A program made the translations under genes and the position numbers. DNA of 64,000 bases from JAEUIX01 sp046156035 (GTDB taxonomy: Bacteria; Planctomycetota; Phycisphaerae; Phycisphaerales; UBA1924): contig JBJXEW010000028.1 of the NCBI GenBank assembly GCA_046156035.1, forward strand, positions 113,611-177,610, in the 5' to 3' direction. Shown here piece by piece: positions 1-7,834 of this stretch. The notes under the pieces are model-generated. The model searched no databases and had not been told where the DNA came from. It saw nothing but the letters and a program-made list of their open reading frames with translations. Positions within the stretch are counted from its first letter, which is position 1; every line of letters starts with the position of its first letter.

Positions 1-12
1 TGAGTTTTCCGT

Positions 13-726
13 ATGCCCCTCCTCACCGTCTCCAATATCGATGTTTCGTACGGCGCAGTCAAGGCCCTGCGCGGCGTGTCGCTCTCGGTGGAGCAGGGGC
101 AGATTCTGACGCTCATCGGGTGTAACGGTGCGGGCAAGAGCACCACGCTGCGGGCGGTTTCGGGCATGGTCAAGCCGCGCTCGGGCTCGATCCGGTTTGA
201 CGGGCAGGAGATTGTCGGTGTGCCGCCGCACGTGCTGGTGCAGCGCGGCTTGGTACACGTGCCCGAGGGGCGGGGGATCTTCGCGAACCTGACGGTGGAA
301 GAGAACCTGGCGCTCGGTGCGTACACGCGGCACGACACGGCGGGTATCGCGGCGGATCGCGAGATGGCGCTGGGCATTTTCCCGCGTGTGCGCGAGCGGC
401 TGAAGCAGGTCGCCGGCACGCTCTCCGGGGGCGAGCAGCAGATGCTGGCGATTGCCCGCGGCCTGCTCAGCAAGCCCAAACTGTTGCTGCTGGATGAGCC
501 CTCGCTGGGCCTTGCCCCGCAACTGGTGCAGACGATCTTTGCGACCATCCGGCAGATCAACGCGCAGGGCGTAACCGTGCTGCTGGTGGAGCAGAACGCG
601 CACATGGCGCTGCGGGTGGCGCATCAGGCGGTGGTGCTGGAGGTGGGCGCGGTGCGGATGGCGGGCGCGGCGAAGGACTTGGCCCAGAGTGATGAGGTGC
701 GCAAGGCGTATCTGGGGCACGGCTAG
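13..726 (+). CDS. livF: Branched-chain amino-acid ABC transporter ATP-binding protein LivF
   Basis: A 237-residue ABC ATPase of the LivF type, which energises uptake of branched-chain amino acids or related small amides together with LivG and the LivH/LivM permeases. Visible motifs are a Walker A GCNGAGKST near residue 37, the signature LSGGEQQ, Walker B LLLLDEPS followed by LGLAP, and the switch His region LLVEQNAH. The stretch VHVPEGRGIFANLTVEENL is typical of LivF and separates it from other ABC ATPases. Bases 1-3 are TGA and may be the stop of livG, whose body would lie outside the window; no other transporter gene is present. The residue before NGAGKS is Cys where Pro or Ala is usual, which is an unusual but probably harmless change. 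Family assignment is firm; the substrate is inferred. Confidence 0.93.
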   Translation: MPLLTVSNIDVSYGAVKALRGVSLSVEQGQILTLIGCNGAGKSTTLRAVSGMVKPRSGSIRFDGQEIVGVPPHVLVQRGLVHVPEGRGIFANLTVEENLALGAYTRHDTAGIAADREMALGIFPRVRERLKQVAGTLSGGEQQMLAIARGLLSKPKLLLLDEPSLGLAPQLVQTIFATIRQINAQGVTVLLVEQNAHMALRVAHQAVVLEVGAVRMAGAAKDLAQSDEVRKAYLGHG

Positions 727-749
727 CGGGCGTGGAGAGTGGTTCGTCG

Positions 750-1589
750 ATGGAGCGACGGGTGATCGAGCCGGGAATGGACACTTTGGCTACGGGCGGC
801 GGTGGGGCCAGCGCGGGCGAACCGCCAGACGGGGCGACGATTCTCTCGATCGCCGCGGCGGCCCTGCGCGACGAGGAGGCTCGTTGGCAGGTGGAGCAGG
901 CCGCGCGGGGGCTGGATTCACTCAGCGAGGTCGAGATTCACTCTGTGCTGGCCGCGGGGCTCGCGAACGGGTGCGGTGGCGTGCTGTGCGAACAGCCGTA
1001 CCCGGCCCAGTGGCGGGGGAAGAAGGGGCGGCGCAAGGTGTTGCCGGAGGAGAGCGAGCGGCAGAGATGCGATTTGGTGATTGTGCCGCGCGGGGCGACG
1101 GGGCTGGGCGACTCGCTGCGGGAAGCCAGAGCGGTTGAGGCGATCCAGCGAGAAGTGGCGGGCACGTTGTACGAAGGACTGGCAACCCAGGCACCCCTGG
1201 AATGCACACAGGGCACGAGCGGGCCCGGTGCGAAGACGATCGTGGCGCCGGAGGATGCGTACTGGTTGGAGGTGAAGGTGGTGGGCCAGTATTGCTACAC
1301 CCAGGGTGTGCCCGGCCCCAACGGCACCTACGCCAGCGAACTGGTGCGGGGTGTTTCGGCGGACATCCGCAAACTGCGCGATGACCCGGGCATCGTGCGC
1401 TGCGGCGTGCTCATGGTGCTGTTCGCGGCCGACGGCTTTGTGGCCGACAACGACGTGGCGGCCCTCGCCCACCGGTGCTTGGACAAGGGGCTGCCGCTGC
1501 GCTGGCCTCTGCGGGAGCGGGTGGCGATCGTGGACCGGATCGGGAACGGGTTTGCGGAGGTCTGCCTGTTTGAGGTCGCCAAGGCGTAA
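750..1589 (+). CDS. Unknown protein with a possible PD-(D/E)XK nuclease-like core
   Basis: A protein of about 279 residues that I do not recognise by name. After a low-complexity Gly/Ala start comes a helical part (SEVEIHSVLAAGL), then RCDLVIVP with Asp108, and 65 residues later YWLEVKVVGQYC with Glu174 and Lys176. A D followed by ExK on a predicted strand is the pattern of the PD-(D/E)XK phosphodiesterase fold, so a nuclease-like core is a reasonable inference but is not proved. The C-terminal part (VLMVLFAADGFVADNDV, then RVAIVDRIGNGFAEVCLFEV) is alternating strand-like. The frame is open from GTG 732; ATG 750 is preferred because GGAGAG lies 10 bases before it. It starts just after livF but shares no obvious function with it. 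Confidence 0.7.
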   Translation: MERRVIEPGMDTLATGGGGASAGEPPDGATILSIAAAALRDEEARWQVEQAARGLDSLSEVEIHSVLAAGLANGCGGVLCEQPYPAQWRGKKGRRKVLPEESERQRCDLVIVPRGATGLGDSLREARAVEAIQREVAGTLYEGLATQAPLECTQGTSGPGAKTIVAPEDAYWLEVKVVGQYCYTQGVPGPNGTYASELVRGVSADIRKLRDDPGIVRCGVLMVLFAADGFVADNDVAALAHRCLDKGLPLRWPLRERVAIVDRIGNGFAEVCLFEVAKA

Positions 1590-1694
1590 GCGGGGTTTGG
1601 GGTTGCTGGGGGGGTGGTGGAGAGTTGCAGGGAGCGTGCTGCGGGGGAGGCTCCGTGCTTATGCAGCCGGGTGGCGCGTGCCGATACTGCGGGT

Positions 1695-2075
1695 GTGTCT
1701 GCCGATCTGCGTGCCATTTTGAGGCTGGAAGTGCCGGTGATCGTGCTCCTGGGCACGCGCTCGATGCGCCTGGGCGATGTGACCGGCCTGGCGGCGGGGG
1801 CGATCATTGAGATTCCCAAGAACGCCGAGGATGAACTGGAACTGTGTGTGAACAACAAGGTGGTGGGGCTTGGCAAGGCGGTGAAGGTGGGCGAGAACTT
1901 CGGGATCCGCATCACGTTCATTGGCGATGTGCGCAAGCGGATTGAGGCTCTTGCTGGAGGTGGCGATGCGGGCCGCCCGCCCCCGGCAAGCGAATCGGTT
2001 GAACAGCCTGCCGCGGCCGGGGCGACGGGCACGGGCGTGGCGGACGAGCAGCCTGTGCTGGCCGGGCAGGCGTAG
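1695..2075 (+). CDS. SpoA-domain protein, FliN-like
   Basis: A small protein whose first 80 residues form a SpoA (FliN/FliM C-terminal) domain: VPVIVLLGTRSMRLGDV, then GAIIEIPK, the conserved VNNK.VG.G.AVKVGENFGIRI, and a closing strand. In flagellar motors and type III secretion systems this domain builds the cytoplasmic switch ring. The tail is Pro/Ala/Gly rich and probably disordered. The frame is open back to GTG 1614, but the upstream residues look random, so GTG 1695, which puts the domain near the N terminus, is preferred; no strong Shine-Dalgarno sequence decides it. No flagellar or type III genes are in the window, so its partner is unknown. It converges on the HDOD regulator with only 18 bases between stops. 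Confidence 0.75.
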   Translation: MSADLRAILRLEVPVIVLLGTRSMRLGDVTGLAAGAIIEIPKNAEDELELCVNNKVVGLGKAVKVGENFGIRITFIGDVRKRIEALAGGGDAGRPPPASESVEQPAAAGATGTGVADEQPVLAGQA

Positions 2076-2093
2076 AACAACGTGCAGCGGGCC

Positions 2094-4043
2094 TTATGCC
2101 GCCATCGCCCGAGGCGCTTCGGCGGTGGGCCGGGCGAGTTCGCCCATCTCGCGCAGGAGGCGGTTCAGGCCCAGCGGGAGGGTGGCCTGGCGCACGGCGC
2201 GGTTGCCCAGCACGCCTGCGGCGAAAAGGCAGGCCTTGCTGTTGCCGACCACGAGAATGGGGAGCGGGCCCGCCGGGCTGGTGGCTTCACCAAGCCGCTG
2301 CGCGGCCTGGCCAAGCAGGCTCATCGCACCGACGCGCTCGCCCGCGGCGCACACGCGGAGGATGATGAGGTTGGGCTTCTCGGGCGGCGTCTCGCCCTGA
2401 AGTTTGGCGAACATCATGGAGAGGGGCTCGGTGGCGGGGTTCAGGGCAAGCACCAGGGCGCGTGTGTGGCCCAGGCGCGCGCGGACGGAGTCCACATAGG
2501 TTTGGCGGGACGCGCCCGCGTGCATGAGCATGTTGGTGCGCAGGTCGGCCAGGTCGTCCACGGTCTTGGCGCAGATCTCTGCCACGCGGGCGGGGTCCAG
2601 GCGCAGGTGCTCGACACAGTCGTCGATGGGGTAGAGCACCTCGCTGCCGCTGCTGCCCATGAGCAGGGCGTGGGCCAGGCGGTTGGCGAGGGCGAGCGCG
2701 ATCACGTCGTCGGCCGCGCGGGGGTTGGTGGCCTTGACCGAGCCCACGCTGAGGTGGTGGAGCGAGACGGGGGCGATGATGCTGGCGGGGAACTTCCAGT
2801 GGCGGAGCAGGCGGTCGGTGATGTCGGCGTGGTTCATGAGGAGCAGACGCGATTCGACCATCTCCAGGGGCAGTTCCAACCGTTCGGCGGCCTCGACCAC
2901 CTTGGGGTAGTGGTCGGGGAGCTGCTCGGCAAAGAGCACGCGCCCGAGGTCGTGCAGCAGGCCCGCGGTAAAGAGCGTGTCGCAGACTTCCTTGGGCCGC
3001 CCCGCGGCCTGCGCCAGGCGCATCGCCAGAATCGCCGATGCGGCGGCGTGCTCCCAGAACCAGTCCGGACGGATTGCGCCGGAGACGGGCGCGGAGCCGA
3101 AGGCATCGAGGATCGCCACGCTGAGGACGGCGGAGCGGATCTGGTCGAGCCCGATCCGCGAGACCGCTTTCGCGACGCTGTCCACATGGTCTCCACGCGA
3201 GTAGAGCGAGGAGTTGGCTATCTTGAGAATGCGCAGCGACAGGGCTTGGTCCTGCCGGATTGCGCCGGCGATGGTCTGCACCGATGAGCCGGGCCGTTCC
3301 AGCAGCCTCAACACCTGCTGCGCGGCGGGCTTGATGGCGCGCACGCTCACGGTGTCTGCCAGCATGGTTTCGAGGAGGTCCGAGCGCGCGATCATGGGCT
3401 TGAGCGACTTGAGCAGTTCCATGCCGCGCTCGACGGACATGGGCGCGGAGCCCTCTGTGAAGGTTGGCAGGGTCCACGGCTCGATCACGACGCGAGCGGC
3501 CGCCGGGGCCGGCTGGTGCGTGGCGGTGGGCGGCGCGGCTGTGCCGACCTGGGCCGGTACTGCGCCCAGAGGCAGGGGGTGGGAGGGCGCGTGGGGCTGG
3601 GCCGCCGGGGCCGGGGAGGCGTGGGAGGCGTGGGGGGCGTGGGGGGCGGGTGCATGTGCCGGTGCCGCGGGCGGTGCGGCCGCGAGCACCTTCTGCACGT
3701 GCGCCACCAGCGCGGGCGCCCAGTTGCCGCTCTTGATGACGATGCCCTGCACGCCCAGGCGGAGCACGCGTTGCACCACATCGCGCAGGGGCGTGGCCGT
3801 GACCATCAGCACGCGCGTGCGTGCCAGCGCCTTGGTGGCCCGGATCGAGGCGAGGCAGGTGGTGCCGTCTTTGTCGGGCATCTCCAGATCGAGCAGCACG
3901 ATGTCAACGGGCTGTTTCAGGAGCGCGGCCAGCCCCTCATCGGCGGAGGCCGCGGCGGTGACGGTGTGCCCGGCCTTGGCCAGCACACGCTGGATGAGGG
4001 TGCGGATGTCCGCCGAATCGTCGATGAGAAGCACGTTGCCCAT
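2094..4043 (-). CDS. Response regulator with receiver and HDOD domains
   Basis: A 649-residue two-domain regulator. Residues 1-120 are a receiver domain: acidic pair in LLIDDSAD, phospho-acceptor Asp52 in LLDLEMPD, and the Lys in VIKSGNW. A linker of about 90 residues rich in Ala, Pro and His follows. The rest is an HDOD domain (HD-related output): LLETMLADTVSVRAIKPAAQQVLRLLE region, then SLRILKIANSSLYS, FWEHAAASAILAMRLA and TAGLLHDLGRVLFAEQ. The HD pair in LLHDLG is retained. HDOD regulators act in stress, chemotaxis and second-messenger signalling. The start is ATG 4043, five bases after the stop of the histidine kinase gene, which supports a cognate pair. Residues upstream in the open frame are a shadow of the kinase. 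The final 150 residues are a poorly defined regulatory tail. Confidence 0.9.
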   Translation of the reverse strand: MGNVLLIDDSADIRTLIQRVLAKAGHTVTAAASADEGLAALLKQPVDIVLLDLEMPDKDGTTCLASIRATKALARTRVLMVTATPLRDVVQRVLRLGVQGIVIKSGNWAPALVAHVQKVLAAAPPAAPAHAPAPHAPHASHASPAPAAQPHAPSHPLPLGAVPAQVGTAAPPTATHQPAPAAARVVIEPWTLPTFTEGSAPMSVERGMELLKSLKPMIARSDLLETMLADTVSVRAIKPAAQQVLRLLERPGSSVQTIAGAIRQDQALSLRILKIANSSLYSRGDHVDSVAKAVSRIGLDQIRSAVLSVAILDAFGSAPVSGAIRPDWFWEHAAASAILAMRLAQAAGRPKEVCDTLFTAGLLHDLGRVLFAEQLPDHYPKVVEAAERLELPLEMVESRLLLMNHADITDRLLRHWKFPASIIAPVSLHHLSVGSVKATNPRAADDVIALALANRLAHALLMGSSGSEVLYPIDDCVEHLRLDPARVAEICAKTVDDLADLRTNMLMHAGASRQTYVDSVRARLGHTRALVLALNPATEPLSMMFAKLQGETPPEKPNLIILRVCAAGERVGAMSLLGQAAQRLGEATSPAGPLPILVVGNSKACLFAAGVLGNRAVRQATLPLGLNRLLREMGELARPTAEAPRAMAA

Positions 4044-4048
4044 AGGTG

Positions 4049-6499
4049 TCAGGCCGCCTGCTTGAATATCGGTTCGCCGGCACAGGGCCTCATCCACCGG
4101 GAGCAGGCGGCGATGAGCATTTTCTTGTCGATGGGCTTGCTGGCATAATCGTTGCAACCCGCAGTCAGGCACCTGTCGCGGTCTCCGGTCAGGGCGTGGG
4201 CCGTGAGGGCGACGATGGGCAGCGTGTCTCCTCGTTGGCGGAGTGTTTGAGCCAGTGTGTACCCGTCCATCTCCGGCATCTGCATATCGGTGAGGAGCAG
4301 GTCGTAGGGCCGACCTGCCGCGGCCGCGGCATCCAGCATCTCCAGGGCGATACGCCCGTTGTCGGCGACGCCGATGGTGGCGCCCGCCTTCTTGAGATGA
4401 AACGAGATCAATCGCTGGTTGTCGGGGCCGTCCTCTGCCAGCAGAATGTGGCCCGTGAGTTTGAGCGACTCTCCCGTGGCGGTCGCCGGAACGACCGGAG
4501 GTTTGGCCACGTCTGCGAACGTCGCGCACCCGGCGATCGGCCGAAGAGGCAGATCGATCCGGAAGCACGAACCCTGGCCCGGCACCGAGCGGAGCAGCGT
4601 GACTTCGCCGCCCATGAGCCGGGCCAACCGCTGGCTGATGACGAGGCCCAGGCCCGTGCCGCCGAACTTGCGGGTCACGGTGGTGTCCGCCTGGCCGAAG
4701 GCGACAAACAGCTGACGCGCCTGCTCCGCGTCCATCCCTGCGCCGGTGTCCTCCACGTCGATCACCAGCCGCATCGGCCCCTCTGCGTCGCCGGCAGCCA
4801 CGGTGGCCCTGAGCGTGACGGCCCCGGCGTCGGTGAACTTCACCGCGTTGCCCGTCAGGTTCATGAGGATCTGACGCAAGCGTGTGGGATCGGACAGCAC
4901 ACGCCGGGGCAGGGGCGTGGTCAGCACGACGGAGAGCGCGACGCCCTTGCCGTCGGCCCTTGCCTGCATGAGCGATACGACGTCGTGGAGCACCGCGGGC
5001 AGGTCGGTCTCGGTCGCCTCCACCGTCATCCGGTCTGCCTCGATCTTCGAGAGGTCAAGGATGTCGTTGATCACCGCCAGAAGGTGCTGGCCCGCGTTGT
5101 TGATCGTCTCGATCGCCTGGAGGCGCGACGACGGCGCGGCCGTGATGTCCCCGTCTTCACGGAGCAGGTCGGCAAACCCCAGGATCGCGGTGAGCGGTGT
5201 CCGGATCTCGTGGCTCATGTTCGCGAGGAACTCGCTCTTGGCCCGGCTGGCCGCCTGCGCGGCTGCGTGGGCCACGAGCAGGCGTTGCTCTGCGCGTTTG
5301 CGCTCGGTGATATCAGTGCGGATGGAGACGTACTTCTCCGCGCGGCCGTCGGCGCCGATGAAGGGCGCGATGATGGTGTCTACCCAGTACAGCGAGCCGT
5401 CCTTGGCGCGATTGCAGACCTCGTCGTTCCAGACCGCGCCCGGATCGTGCGCGCCGTGGGCCTCCAAAGCCCGGTTTGGGGCCTCTCCAGGCCGTCCGTG
5501 GCCATCCCCGGGCTGCCCGTCGCCCCCAGCGCCCGATCCGTGGGCACCGTTGGATCCCGCGACCATGCGCCACATATCCGCCCAGAACGCCTTGGGGTGG
5601 TAGCCGGAGTTGAGAATCCGGTGGTTCTGCCCGATCAGTTCTTCGCGGCTGTACCCGCTGATGCGGCAGAACAGGTCGTTGACGTCGATGATCCGCCCGG
5701 ACGTGTCCGTGACCGACACGATCGAGTGCTGATCGACCGTGCTGCGCAGGGCCTGGGCCTCGCGCAGGGCCGCCTCGGCGCGGTCCTTGGCCGCGGCTAG
5801 GTCTGTGGTCATGGCTTGGGCGAGCTGGACCGCACGCGATCTGGCGCGGCCCAGCGTCCAGACAAGGCCCGCCACCATCGAAGCGAGCAGCGCGCTACCC
5901 GTGGCGATGAGGCCCGGCGCGTAGGCCGAGTTCAGTTCACGGGCCGCGCCGGCTTCGGTGGCCTGTGCGAACGCGTTGGCCCGAACCACCAGTTCGTCAA
6001 TCGCGGCCCGGTGCAGCGCGTAGGCCCCGGCCATCTCGCCGCGCAACAGGGCGGTCGCCTCCGGGCGCCTGCCCTCGCGCATCAGCGGAACCAGGCGCGA
6101 GCGGGCGAGATCGAAGAAGCGAGCCGCCGGGGCCCGGGAGCGCACCAGCATCAACTCACGCATGGGGCCGGGTTCGAGGTGCGTGCTCCAGTACGCCTGC
6201 CGCGCCTCATACTCCGCTTCCAACGCCTGCAACCTGCCGGCCAGGGCATCAACCTGATCGATGTTGCTCGCATCGGCGAGGAGCATGGTGGTGAGGTAGC
6301 TCTCGATGATGTACTCGGGCGGTGGAAGAATGTCCGCCACCACATCCTTGCCGACGATGATCTGGGCGTAGAGCGGTCCGTTGACCTTGATCCGGTCCAC
6401 CATCCGCCACACCAGCCCGCCGAAGACCGCGCACCCAAGGCCGATGCAGCCGATCAGGAGCGTGAGCTTCAGGCCGAGGTGTTCGCGTGGGGGTGTCAT
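4049..6499 (-). CDS. Membrane hybrid sensor histidine kinase with PAS and receiver domains
   Basis: An 816-residue sensor kinase. Residues 10-32 are a first membrane helix; the following extracytoplasmic domain contains VADILPPPEYIIESYL, a conserved pattern of sensor domains in chemoreceptors and kinases; a second helix lies near 195-217. Next come a coiled segment, a PAS domain (about 250-395, VNDLFCRISGYSREELIG), HisKA with phospho-acceptor His430 in NMSHEIRTP, a HATPase domain (N box LTGNAVKFTD, DTGAGMD, GGTGLGLVIS) and a C-terminal receiver with Asp738 in LTDMQMPEMDG. The PAS domain carries a Gly/His/Pro-rich insertion of about 40 residues between WADMWRMVAG and WNDEVCNRAKDG, where such domains normally run straight through. 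It lies 27 bases after the barrel gene and 5 before the HDOD regulator, forming an operon. The ligand is unknown. Confidence 0.93.
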   Translation of the reverse strand: MTPPREHLGLKLTLLIGCIGLGCAVFGGLVWRMVDRIKVNGPLYAQIIVGKDVVADILPPPEYIIESYLTTMLLADASNIDQVDALAGRLQALEAEYEARQAYWSTHLEPGPMRELMLVRSRAPAARFFDLARSRLVPLMREGRRPEATALLRGEMAGAYALHRAAIDELVVRANAFAQATEAGAARELNSAYAPGLIATGSALLASMVAGLVWTLGRARSRAVQLAQAMTTDLAAAKDRAEAALREAQALRSTVDQHSIVSVTDTSGRIIDVNDLFCRISGYSREELIGQNHRILNSGYHPKAFWADMWRMVAGSNGAHGSGAGGDGQPGDGHGRPGEAPNRALEAHGAHDPGAVWNDEVCNRAKDGSLYWVDTIIAPFIGADGRAEKYVSIRTDITERKRAEQRLLVAHAAAQAASRAKSEFLANMSHEIRTPLTAILGFADLLREDGDITAAPSSRLQAIETINNAGQHLLAVINDILDLSKIEADRMTVEATETDLPAVLHDVVSLMQARADGKGVALSVVLTTPLPRRVLSDPTRLRQILMNLTGNAVKFTDAGAVTLRATVAAGDAEGPMRLVIDVEDTGAGMDAEQARQLFVAFGQADTTVTRKFGGTGLGLVISQRLARLMGGEVTLLRSVPGQGSCFRIDLPLRPIAGCATFADVAKPPVVPATATGESLKLTGHILLAEDGPDNQRLISFHLKKAGATIGVADNGRIALEMLDAAAAAGRPYDLLLTDMQMPEMDGYTLAQTLRQRGDTLPIVALTAHALTGDRDRCLTAGCNDYASKPIDKKMLIAACSRWMRPCAGEPIFKQAA

Positions 6500-6526
6500 G
6501 TGTGGGTTCTGGTGTCGGGAACTCGC

Positions 6527-7531
6527 CTAGAACGCGAGCGATACGCCCACCGTCCCGATCACCTCGAAGCGATCGTCGTTGTTGAACGAGCGTGTTGCAT
6601 CACCCAGAAACAGACACTGCACACCCGCGCGGAGCGTCCACACGCCCCCGGTGGTGTCCGGGTTCAGCGGCAGAGATGCCTGGGCCCCGACGCTGGCGAA
6701 ACCGAACGCGTCGTTCTCGCCGTTGGCCCCCTCGTAGTAGTTGCTCAGGCTCAGCCCGACCGACACGGGGAACGAGGCCTCGATGCCCTTGGCCGCCCCG
6801 GCATCGAAGGAGAACCCCGGCGCAACACCTAACTGCAGGTACACGCCATTGCGGCCGCCGTCGGTGGCGTTGGAGCCGGTCTCGATGCCCAGGACCGCGC
6901 TGGGCTGGAGCGACCATTCCCCCAGGAACTCCGAATCGTCGAAGGCCACGGTGAAGACCAACTCTTCGATGGTCCCGAACACGTTCGAGGGGCTGGTGTA
7001 GAAGTAGTATCGCGCCCCACACGCCCACGGCCCGACGGAGAGGTCGGCGCCCGCGTAGTAGTCGGCTTCGTACCAGTACTTGCCAAAGCCGTCCTCACCG
7101 GCCGCGCCGGTGGCTTCGCTGTGGAACGAGTGCCACGTGCCGAGGGCGAGCGAGAGCGTCGCGTCATCGAACGTGCCGAGGTCCAAGACGCCGTCCGCGT
7201 ACGGCTGGATGATGAGGCCGGACGCCTCTTGGCGGAATCCGCGGAAGAAATAGGCGTTGGTCCAATCCACTGCGAGCGTGAGGTGAAACGGGGATGCTTC
7301 GGGGGCGGCGGGCACTGCTGGTTCGCCGGGGGCCAACCCGGATGCAACGGCCGGGGTCTTGGGCGATTTGGGTTGCGAGCCCACGTTGGGGCCCAACTCC
7401 GCTTCGCGTGTATCGGCCGAGGCGAGCGGGGTGTTGTCGATGGGCGAGCCGCTCTGGGCCAGGGTGCTTGGTACAAGGGCGAGGCACGCCGCGACGACTA
7501 CGCCCGAGCCGGTTCGTGTGTGGTTGGTCAT
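6527..7531 (-). CDS. Predicted outer-membrane beta-barrel protein (Gcw_chp-like)
   Basis: A 334-residue exported protein. MTNHTRTGSGVVVAACLALVPSTLAQ is a signal peptide read from ATG 7531; cleavage is likely after the second Ala-Gln region. After a Pro/Ala-rich linker, the body begins LAVDWTNAYFFRGFRQE, which resembles the conserved start of the Gcw_chp (TIGR02001) family of uncharacterised barrel proteins, and continues as alternating amphipathic strands ending in VGVSLAF, with the terminal Phe expected of outer-membrane barrels. Its function is not known. It is first in a three-gene operon with the histidine kinase and HDOD regulator, so it may be part of, or controlled by, that signalling unit; this is inference from order alone. 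The frame extends upstream to 7690, but residues there do not look like protein. Confidence 0.78.
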   Translation of the reverse strand: MTNHTRTGSGVVVAACLALVPSTLAQSGSPIDNTPLASADTREAELGPNVGSQPKSPKTPAVASGLAPGEPAVPAAPEASPFHLTLAVDWTNAYFFRGFRQEASGLIIQPYADGVLDLGTFDDATLSLALGTWHSFHSEATGAAGEDGFGKYWYEADYYAGADLSVGPWACGARYYFYTSPSNVFGTIEELVFTVAFDDSEFLGEWSLQPSAVLGIETGSNATDGGRNGVYLQLGVAPGFSFDAGAAKGIEASFPVSVGLSLSNYYEGANGENDAFGFASVGAQASLPLNPDTTGGVWTLRAGVQCLFLGDATRSFNNDDRFEVIGTVGVSLAF

Positions 7532-7834
7532 GGCGTGCTCACAACGGTCAGGGTGGATGCCATCACGACCGCGGGCGGTTGCGATGGCCGCGCCGATGGG
7601 GCCTCCGGGGCCGCATGGACTCATGCGTGGAAACCCGCCGAGCCAAGGGCTGTGTCGTCTCTCAACGGCCGCGTGATTGGGTAAATCCACCCAATCGGGC
7701 TCAGTTGGCCGTGGTCGCCACGGGGGCGATAACCACTGGCGTGGACGGTCTACAGCCTGCGCGGCTCGGTCGGGCGGCGCGCGGTCTCAGGCCAGGGGCG
7801 TGTTACCGGCTACGCCGCTGCACTTCGACCGTGT
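7532..7834. other. Intergenic region upstream of the barrel-kinase operon
   Basis: A 303-base gap between the stop of the glucosidase gene and the start of the barrel gene, both on the - strand. It should hold the promoter of the barrel-kinase-regulator operon and the end of the glucosidase transcript. I see one clear dyad at 7675-7696 but no convincing -35/-10 pair and no strong terminator. Confidence 0.5.
7675..7696. promoter_or_regulatory. Perfect 8-bp dyad, possible operator
   Basis: GATTGGGT and ACCCAATC are perfect inverted repeats separated by six bases (AAATCC). The element is AT-richer than its surroundings and lies about 145 bases upstream of the barrel gene start. It could be an operator or a hairpin; no T-run follows on either strand, so a terminator is unlikely. 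Role is inferred. Confidence 0.35.
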
